Of a stretch of 64,000 nucleotides of DNA, positions 57,901 to 64,000 are shown piece after piece. Position numbers and translations under genes: made by a program. The stretch spans positions 43,837 to 107,836 of the forward strand of contig JADJZJ010000005.1 of the NCBI GenBank assembly GCA_016715765.1. The letters are read 5' to 3'. This DNA is from Opitutaceae bacterium. Its GTDB lineage: Bacteria; Verrucomicrobiota; Verrucomicrobiia; Opitutales; Opitutaceae. The stretch's first letter is position 1. The number at the start of each line of letters is the position of its first letter. The notes under the pieces were generated by a model that saw only the letters and a list, made by a program, of their open reading frames with translations, had not been told where the DNA came from and made no database searches.

Positions 57901-58443
57901 GGGATGCCGCAGCGAATGCCAGATGTAGAGGATGACGCCGATGCAGATGCCGGAATCGGCGACGTTGAAGGTCGGATACACGTAGCTGCCGAAATGGAAA
58001 TCCAGGAAGTCGATGACATGGCCGTGGAGCAGCCGGTCGACCAGATTGCCGAGGATGCCGCCGCAGAGCAGGCCGAAGGCGACCTGCGTGATGCGGGCGC
58101 GCAGGCCGAGGGCCCGGCGCCACACGTAAATCGCGAGGAGGGTGACGCAGGCGAGCAGGGCCAGGAAGACGCTCTTGCCGCTGAACATGCTCCAGGCCGC
58201 GCCGGTGTTGCCCACGTGCACGAGGTAGAAGAAATCCGGGATGACCTCGATGCCCGCATACGGCCCGTAGCTGCCCAGGGGCATGCGCGCGTAGATCCAG
58301 GCCTTGCTCAGCTGGTCGAGGACAAAGACCGCGAGCAGGAGGATCAGCAGCAGGCGGTAGGCGAGGAGCCGTTGCAGGCGCGGGAGTGGCGGCTGGCCGG
58401 GGGCGACCGGGGCCGGGGCGGGTGGTTGGGTTTCGGCCACCAT
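57895..58443 (-). CDS. lspA: Lipoprotein signal peptidase
   Basis: A 182-residue inner-membrane aspartic protease that cuts the signal peptide of prolipoproteins after lipid attachment. Four helices are visible. The catalytic Asp residues are in GHVIDFLDF (D145) and FNVADSGICIG (D163), and GNLVDRLLHG is conserved. A proline-rich N-terminal extension of about 25 residues is added to the usual protein. It follows the DksA-like gene and ileS on the same strand, the common ileS-lspA arrangement. Confidence 0.95.
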   Translation of the reverse strand: MVAETQPPAPAPVAPGQPPLPRLQRLLAYRLLLILLLAVFVLDQLSKAWIYARMPLGSYGPYAGIEVIPDFFYLVHVGNTGAAWSMFSGKSVFLALLACVTLLAIYVWRRALGLRARITQVAFGLLCGGILGNLVDRLLHGHVIDFLDFHFGSYVYPTFNVADSGICIGVILYIWHSLRHPE

Positions 58444-58456
58444 CGAAGGGCGCCGC

Positions 58457-59197
58457 TTATTCGTCGCCGCCTTCGTCCATCATCTTGCCGCCTTCTTCGC
58501 CCATTTCGCCAAACAGGCCGGCCTGGGTGCGGGAGCGGTGACGGTTGCGTTCAATCTCCTTTTGCGCCTCGGCGGTGAAACGGGTGAAGGGCACGGCGAG
58601 CAGGCGGTCCTTCGGGATGGGCTTCTGCGTGTGCTCACAGATGCCGTAGGAGCCGTCATTGATGCGCTTGATGGCGGCATCGATCTCGGACAGCGCCTCC
58701 TGCTCGCTCGCGACCATGCTCAGGGCGAAGTCGCGGTCGAAGGTGTCGGTGCCGGCGTCGGCCATGTGCTGGCCGTAGGAGGAAAGATCACCGGCGTCAT
58801 CCTTGGCCGAGCGCTTGAGGGTCTCCCCCGAATGCAGTTCGATGCCGGCCGTGAGATGGTTGTGGAGGTTGACGAGCAGGCGGTAGTAGCGCCGGAATTT
58901 CTCCGGGATGTGCTTGTCGTCGGCCGGATCCAGGCGGGCCTTTTTCTTGGGATTGAAGCCCAGGATGTCGGCGAGCGAGGCGGCCTTGATATGGTTGGGC
59001 TTCGCCGGCTTGACGGGGGCGGCCAGGGCCTTGCCGGCATGGGCTGCGGGCTTGGCGGGGGCGGCGGCGCCGGGCTTCGTGACGACGGTCTTCGCGATGG
59101 CGCGGACTTCATCGAGGCTGAAGGCGATGGGCTTGGAGGCGACCTTGCGCTTCAGGATGCTGTCGCGCAGGGCGGTCTTCTTGGTAGGTTTTTCCAT
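58457..59197 (-). CDS. DksA/TraR-like protein without a full zinc finger
   Basis: A 246-residue protein. The C-terminal half has the DksA/TraR pattern: a coiled coil with DFALSMVASEQEALSEIDAA and DGSYGICEHTQKPIPKDRLLA, but only one of the four zinc Cys is left. The N-terminal part is Lys/Ala/Pro-rich, like histone H1 tails. In frame upstream of the ATG at 59197 the same basic Pro/Lys/Ala composition continues for about 58 more codons, and an ATG at 59375 (MAKPK) lies one base out of frame. A single base change near 59365 would give a roughly 305-residue protein. It could bind RNA polymerase or nucleic acid; the role is unproven. Confidence 0.75.
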   Translation of the reverse strand: MEKPTKKTALRDSILKRKVASKPIAFSLDEVRAIAKTVVTKPGAAAPAKPAAHAGKALAAPVKPAKPNHIKAASLADILGFNPKKKARLDPADDKHIPEKFRRYYRLLVNLHNHLTAGIELHSGETLKRSAKDDAGDLSSYGQHMADAGTDTFDRDFALSMVASEQEALSEIDAAIKRINDGSYGICEHTQKPIPKDRLLAVPFTRFTAEAQKEIERNRHRSRTQAGLFGEMGEEGGKMMDEGGDE

Positions 59198-59401
59198 GGT
59201 GACGGGAATTCGCTTGGCCGCGGGAGCCTCGTGGGGCCGCTTCGCGGCTGTCGGTTGGGTCCGCTTGGCGGGAACCGGATGGGCGCGCTTCGCAGGGGCC
59301 GGGGCGGGCTTGGGCGAGGCCTTGACGGGCTTGGCGGGCTTTTTCGCGGATTTGGTGGGCTTTGGGTTTTGCCATGGGGAGATTTGGGTGGGTAAGAAAG
59401 G

Positions 59402-62248
59402 TTAACCAGCCAGCGCGCCAACGCAACGCGGACATACGCTATCCGGCGCATTTGTGGCCAGGGCCGGAACCCAGCGCCAGCAGCGCGGGCAGCGGTGGTA
59501 GCCGAGTTCGGCGCAGGGCCGGATCACGGCGTTCAGCGGACCGGTGGCGGTCGTGAGGCCGACGCCGGAGACGATGAACAGCTCGGGCAGGAAATCGCGG
59601 TGGCGCTCCAGGGACCCGGCCAGGGCATCGCCGGCGGGCACCTCCAGGGTCACGGCGCAATCGAGGGACTTGCCGATCGTGCCGGTCTGGCGGGCGGGTT
59701 CGATCCGCTCGTTGACGAGTGCGCGCACCTTGAGGAGCGCGCCGATCTCGGCCTCGAGGGCGCCGTTGCGCCAGTCGGCCGGGACCGCGGGCCAGTCCTG
59801 CAGGTGGACGGAATCATCGGCATACTCGCGACCGGTGGTGGCATAACTCCAGGCCTCGTCGGCCGTGAAGGTGATGACGGGGGCGAGGATGCGCACGAGG
59901 GCGCTGAAGATGTGGTGCAGGGCAGTCTGCGACGAACGGCGCAGGGGATGGGCGGCCCCCAGGGTGTAGAGCCGGTCCTTCAGGATGTCATGGTAGACCG
60001 CCGAAAGGGTGACGGAGCAGAACTGGTTGCACAGCTGGTAAACGCGGTGGAATTCGTAGGCGTCGTACGCCTTGGTGCATTCGTCGATCAGCACGGCCGT
60101 CTGGTGCAGGGCCCAGCGGTCAAGCGCATCCATCTGCGCCACCGGGACGGCATGCTCCGCGATCCTGAAGTCGAACAGGTTGGAAAGCTGGAAGCGGAAG
60201 GTGTTGCGGAAGAGCCGGTAGGATTCGCCGACGTTCTTGAGGATCTCGTCATCCACCGGGATGTCGTCGCGGAAGTCCTGCGACGCGATCCAGAGGCGGA
60301 TGACATCGGCCCCGTGCTGGGCGATGTAGGCGTCGGCCGTCTGCGGCTTTTGGTAGGTCGAGCTCTTGGAGATCTTCTGGCGGTTCTTGTCGACGATGAA
60401 GCCGTGGGTCAGGACCGCCTTGTAGGGCGCGCCGCCGAACGCGATGACACTGCACCAAAGCGAGGATTGGAACCAGCCGCGGTGCTGGTCGCTGCCTTCG
60501 AGATAGAGGTCGGCGGGCCAGTGCGTGCCGCCCTGGCCGCGCTTGAGCACGGCGGCCTGGGTGGAACCGGAGTCGATCCAGACGTCGAGGGTGTCGCGTC
60601 CGCAGACGAGGTCGGCGGGCGCGGGCCAGCCGGCGGGCAGCTGCACGCCCTCGAGGACTTGGGCGGCGGTGGAGTCGTACCAGAAGTTGGTGCCCTGGGT
60701 GGCAATCTTGTCGGCGACGGCGCGGATGACACCGGCGTCGATGCAGGCCTTTTTGTCGGGGCCGTAGAAGGCGATGATCGGCACGCCCCAGGAACGCTGG
60801 CGGCTGATGCACCAGTCGGGCCGGGATTCGACGGCACCGCGGATGCGGGCTTCGCCCCACGCGGGGATCCAGCCCTGCGATTGCGCGATCTTGGTGATCT
60901 CGCCGAGGGCGATCTGGCGGTGCCCGGCCTTGTCGAGGGAAACGAACCACTGGTCGACGGCGCGGAATATGATCGGGGTCTTGGAGCGCCAGCAGTGCGG
61001 ATAGCTGTGCTCGTAGCGCTGCTTCGCCAGGAGGGCGCCGGCGGCGTCGAGCTTGCGCAGGACGGCGATATTGGCGGGAGAGGTTTTCTTGGCCTTGAGG
61101 TCCTCCACGCTTTCGAGGCAGGTGAGGCCCACGAGTTCGGCCGGGATCTGGCCGTCGTCGAGGTATCTGCCGTCGTCACCGACCGGGCAGTAGATCGGCA
61201 GCTTGTATTTTAGGCCGGTGAGATAGTCCTCCGAACCATGGCCGGGCGCGGTGTGGACGCAGCCGGTGCCGCTCTCGGTGGTGACGTAGTCGGCCAGCAC
61301 CACGGGGGCCGCGCGGTCGATGAAGGGATGGCGCGGCTGCATCTGCTCGAGGGCGTCTCCCTTGAGCGTGTGCACGACGGTGGGCTGGGATTCCAGCTTG
61401 GCCGCGGTGGCGACCGAGCCCAGCAGGGCGGCCGCGACGAGGATGCGCTCGGCGCCGAGGTCGGCCACGACGTAGTCCACGGCGGGATGGACGGCGATGG
61501 CGAGGTTGGCGGGGATGGTCCAGGGCGTGGTCGTCCAGATGACCACGTAGAGGGGCTTGTCGGCGGGCAGGCCGAACTTCGCGGCCTCGGCCGCCGGGAC
61601 GGCGAATTTCACCCAGATCGAGGGACTGACGTGCGACTGGTATTCGATCTCCGCCTCGGCCAGGGCGGTCTCGAAGGGGATGCTCCAGTAAACCGGCTTT
61701 TTGCTGCGGTAAACCAGGCCCTGTTCGACGAAGGCGGCAAAGGTCCGGAGGACATCGGCCTCGAAGGCGGGCGCCTTGGTCTTGTATTCGTTCTGCCAGT
61801 CGGCGAGCACGCCGATGCGCTTGAACTGGGTGGTCTGCCGCTCGATCCAGGTTTCGGAAAAGGCGTCGCACCGGGCCCGCAGTTCGGCGGTGGTCAGGGT
61901 GAGCTTTTGCTCCTGGATCTCGCGGGAAACCTTCTGCTCGATGGGCAGGCCATGGCAGTCCCAGCCGGGCACGTAAGGGGTGCGGAAGCCGCGCAGGGAT
62001 TTGTAGCGGTTGACGATGTCCTTGAGGGTCTTGTTGAGCGCGGTGCCGATGTGGACGTCGCCGTTGGTGAACGGGGGACCGTCGTGCAGGACGAAGGCGG
62101 GGGCGCCGGCCCGGTATTGCTGGATCCGGGCGTAAAGTCCGAGTTTCTCCCAGTGGGCGAGCCGCGAAGGCTCGCGCTGCACCAGACCCGCCCGCATGGG
62201 AAAGTCGGTTTTTGGCAGCAGGAGAGTGTCTTTTAGGTCGGTGGCCAT
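59402..62248 (-). CDS. ileS: Isoleucyl-tRNA synthetase
   Basis: A 948-residue class I synthetase. It has the HIGH-type motif in DGPPFTNGDVHIGTALNK, the editing domain (WTTTPWTIPANLA), KNRQKISKSSTYQK, where KISKS replaces the more usual KMSKS, and a C-terminal zinc finger (CPRCWRW and CPRC). The ATG at 62248 starts MATDLKDTLLLPKTDFPM. It sits upstream of the dksA-like and lspA genes. Confidence 0.96.
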   Translation of the reverse strand: MATDLKDTLLLPKTDFPMRAGLVQREPSRLAHWEKLGLYARIQQYRAGAPAFVLHDGPPFTNGDVHIGTALNKTLKDIVNRYKSLRGFRTPYVPGWDCHGLPIEQKVSREIQEQKLTLTTAELRARCDAFSETWIERQTTQFKRIGVLADWQNEYKTKAPAFEADVLRTFAAFVEQGLVYRSKKPVYWSIPFETALAEAEIEYQSHVSPSIWVKFAVPAAEAAKFGLPADKPLYVVIWTTTPWTIPANLAIAVHPAVDYVVADLGAERILVAAALLGSVATAAKLESQPTVVHTLKGDALEQMQPRHPFIDRAAPVVLADYVTTESGTGCVHTAPGHGSEDYLTGLKYKLPIYCPVGDDGRYLDDGQIPAELVGLTCLESVEDLKAKKTSPANIAVLRKLDAAGALLAKQRYEHSYPHCWRSKTPIIFRAVDQWFVSLDKAGHRQIALGEITKIAQSQGWIPAWGEARIRGAVESRPDWCISRQRSWGVPIIAFYGPDKKACIDAGVIRAVADKIATQGTNFWYDSTAAQVLEGVQLPAGWPAPADLVCGRDTLDVWIDSGSTQAAVLKRGQGGTHWPADLYLEGSDQHRGWFQSSLWCSVIAFGGAPYKAVLTHGFIVDKNRQKISKSSTYQKPQTADAYIAQHGADVIRLWIASQDFRDDIPVDDEILKNVGESYRLFRNTFRFQLSNLFDFRIAEHAVPVAQMDALDRWALHQTAVLIDECTKAYDAYEFHRVYQLCNQFCSVTLSAVYHDILKDRLYTLGAAHPLRRSSQTALHHIFSALVRILAPVITFTADEAWSYATTGREYADDSVHLQDWPAVPADWRNGALEAEIGALLKVRALVNERIEPARQTGTIGKSLDCAVTLEVPAGDALAGSLERHRDFLPELFIVSGVGLTTATGPLNAVIRPCAELGYHRCPRCWRWVPALATNAPDSVCPRCVGALAG

Positions 62249-62315
62249 CGCTACAAAAGTGCGGGAGGCTACCGGAGCAGGGGGGGTAGTCAAGTGGCGA
62301 GACTTGGGAGTGTCA

Positions 62316-62388
62316 GTAGGGCAGGTCTTCGACCTGCCCCGAGCGCTGTCGGGAGGCGGGAACAGAGCAGGTCGGAGACCTGCTCTAC
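62316..62388. repeat. Paired palindromes (element H type) at the hemG stop
   Basis: Two related hairpins, GGGCAGGTCTTCGACCTGCCC from 62318 and GAGCAGGTCGGAGACCTGCTC from 62365, are inverted copies of each other. The hemG stop codon (62385-62387) lies inside the second. It fills most of the gap to the ileS start. Confidence 0.85.
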
Positions 62389-63758
62389 TTTTCGGTGACC
62401 CTGGCGGCGAGTTTTTCGCCCGACTTGATGCAGTCCTGCAGGGAGATGCCGTCGCGGACATTACCGCCGACGTACAGGCCGGCCGCCGACTTTTCGAGGC
62501 GGTCAATGACGGCGAGGAAGCGCCCGTAGCCGAGCGTGTATTGCGGGATGGCCCGCGGCCAGTAGCTGTGGCGCACGAAGAGCGGCGGGGTGCTGACCCC
62601 GACGAGGTCGTGGAGATCGCGGGCAATCTGTGCGAGCAGGGCCTCGGTGGGCAACCGGGCCAGTTCCGGCTGGCGGAGGCCACCGACAAAGACAGTCAGA
62701 CTGACATGCCCGGCCGGCGCCCGGTTCGGAAAGAGGGTGGTGGAGAAGAGCATGCCCAGTACGGAACGGTGTTCGATGGCGGGAACGAGGCCACCAAAGC
62801 CATCAAGCGGGTGTCCCACCTGTTCGCGCCGGTAGCCGAGGAACAGGGACGACACGGGCGGCTGGATGATTTCGTCCAGTTCCGCGAGCGGACGTTCGTG
62901 GCCGGGACCGACCGTGAGTTGCGCCAGCGCGGCAGCCGGCACGGCGAAAATGACGCGGTCGAATTCCCCCGTGGCCGTCTGGCCGTACTGTTCCCACGTG
63001 AGCCGGTGCGGGGAGCCGGGCACAACGGCCTGGACTACGGTGCCGCATTGCAGGGCGCCGGCCGGCAACCTGGCCGCGAGGGTGTCGGTGATGGCCTGCA
63101 GTCCGTCGGGGAAGGAGACGAGGGAGGCGCGGCCTTCTCCCCGGGCCCGCCTGGCCTTGCCGGCGGCCATCATGCCGCGCAGGAGCGAGCCGTGGGAGCG
63201 CTCGGCGTCCCACAGCATCGGGAAGGCATGGCGCACGGAAAGCTGCGCGGGATCGCCGGCATAGATGCCCGCGATGAGCGGATTCAGCGCATAATCAACC
63301 AGTTCCGGGGTGAAGTGCTCGCTGACCAGGTCGGCGAGGCTGAGATCCTCCGTTCGCTCCTTCCGGCGGTTGAGCAATTCGCCGAAGATGGCGGCCTTGG
63401 TGCGGAAGGAGAAAAGCCGGGTGGAGAAAAACGAACCCGGGCCCATCGGCACGGGCAGGAATTTTCCGTCCCGGCAGATGAAACGCTTTTTGGCCAGGCG
63501 GTTGGCGACCTGCATCGACGGTTCGAGCCCGAGGTCCTTGATGAGTTGTTTCGCCTCCAGGGCCCCGAGCATGAGGGAGTTGGGTCCGCCCTCGATGAGG
63601 TAGCCGGCCTCGCGGATGGTCCGGATCGAGCCGCCGGGGTGGGGCGCCTGCTCGAACACCCTGACGGCGTAGCCACGCTGGTGCAGCCGGAAGGCGGCGG
63701 TCAGGCCGGTGATGCCTGCGCCGATGATCGCAACTGAGGGCGGATTGGTCGTGGTCAA
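62385..63758 (-). CDS. hemG: Protoporphyrinogen / coproporphyrinogen oxidase
   Basis: A 457-residue FAD enzyme of the HemY/HemG amine-oxidase-fold group, acting late in haem synthesis. The FAD motif is AIIGAGITGLTAAFRL, followed by GGSIRT and a C-terminal YVGGNVRDGISLQDCIKSG that binds FAD. I cannot say from the sequence whether it uses copro- or protoporphyrinogen. hemE follows upstream on the same strand, as in haem gene pairs. The 3' end lies in a palindromic repeat. Confidence 0.92.
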   Translation of the reverse strand: MTTTNPPSVAIIGAGITGLTAAFRLHQRGYAVRVFEQAPHPGGSIRTIREAGYLIEGGPNSLMLGALEAKQLIKDLGLEPSMQVANRLAKKRFICRDGKFLPVPMGPGSFFSTRLFSFRTKAAIFGELLNRRKERTEDLSLADLVSEHFTPELVDYALNPLIAGIYAGDPAQLSVRHAFPMLWDAERSHGSLLRGMMAAGKARRARGEGRASLVSFPDGLQAITDTLAARLPAGALQCGTVVQAVVPGSPHRLTWEQYGQTATGEFDRVIFAVPAAALAQLTVGPGHERPLAELDEIIQPPVSSLFLGYRREQVGHPLDGFGGLVPAIEHRSVLGMLFSTTLFPNRAPAGHVSLTVFVGGLRQPELARLPTEALLAQIARDLHDLVGVSTPPLFVRHSYWPRAIPQYTLGYGRFLAVIDRLEKSAAGLYVGGNVRDGISLQDCIKSGEKLAARVTEK

Positions 63759-63824
63759 GGTCGGATTAGTATAGTGGGCAAAAGCCGGTCAGTCTGCGCA
63801 TATCTTGCGCGAATATTCCCGCAC

Positions 63825-64000
63825 TTAATGCCAGCCGGTGACGGTGTCGACCAGCGCCTGCATGCATTCGAGGCGGGCCTGCGGCGTGATGCCGTGGCCG
63901 AGGTTGAAGATGTGGCCGGCCGTGCCGCGCATGGATTCGAGCAGCCGGCCCGCCTCGTGGCGCACGATTTCCGGCGTGGTGCACATCAGGATCGGATCGA
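63825..64000 (-). CDS. hemE: Uroporphyrinogen decarboxylase, 3' part only
   Basis: Only the last 58 codons are in the window, ending at TAA 63827-63825. GTAGHIFNLGHGITPQA is the conserved HemE C-terminal motif. HemE removes four carboxyl groups from uroporphyrinogen III. It is 66 bp upstream of hemG on the same strand; the rest lies beyond the right edge. Confidence 0.93.
   Translation of the reverse strand, partial: DPILMCTTPEIVRHEAGRLLESMRGTAGHIFNLGHGITPQARLECMQALVDTVTGWH

Noticed and set aside
62196..63737. A 513-residue plus-strand frame opposite hemG
   Set aside because: Shadow of the hemG coding sequence; no domain is recognisable.

Overview
The window is about 64 kb of GC-rich bacterial chromosome, almost entirely housekeeping and biosynthetic genes with short intergenic gaps. 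Several features point to the Verrucomicrobia, most likely Opitutaceae: a fused SecDF, an exosortase fused to an EpsI domain, an mcsA-mcsB-clpC cluster without ctsR, FabV, a propeller-type hybrid histidine kinase, several secreted glycosidases, few Shine-Dalgarno sequences, and a very high density of palindromic intergenic repeats. The lineage is an inference from gene content; no marker phylogeny could be run.

Layout. 1-7 kb: a disrupted hrpB helicase gene, a lipoprotein, a large glycosidase-like protein, and speA. 7-12 kb: yajC, a damaged secDF, recJ and tRNA-Arg(ACG). 12-16.7 kb: a stretch that looks AT-richer, directly after the tRNA, with a GH31 glucosidase gene interrupted by an in-frame TAG, a truncated GNAT, a methyltransferase and an unknown secreted protein. 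16.8-31.7 kb: a GH95-like enzyme, hpf, an SDR, an RluA-type pseudouridine synthase, an M14 peptidase, gltX, glnS, a CBS/DRTGG pyrophosphatase, a pseudopilin, ilvE, mcsA and mcsB. 31.8-40.8 kb: clpC with a clear terminator, a response regulator / hybrid kinase pair, and a LysR regulator. 40.9-44.9 kb: leuC (frameshifted), leuD, exbB, exbD and an SDR. 45-51 kb (minus strand): a DTW-domain tRNA modifier, a DPP-IV-like peptidase, dtd, fabV, and an ECF sigma / anti-sigma pair. 51-64 kb: exosortase-EpsI with a coupled 30-residue membrane peptide, a redoxin, a SpoIIE-type phosphatase, trpB, a YicC-type protein, lspA, a DksA-like protein, ileS, hemG and the 3' end of hemE.

The most striking non-genic feature is a set of several families of palindromic elements of 60-250 bp. 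Many are nested, one hairpin inside the loop of another, and most begin within a few bases to tens of bases of a stop codon. One copy interrupts hrpB. A second theme is an unusual number of damaged reading frames (hrpB, secDF, GH31, leuC, the ends of recJ and the rluA-like gene, and the start of the dksA-like gene), several in genes expected to be essential. Some of these may be assembly or consensus errors; three long poly-G runs support that caution.
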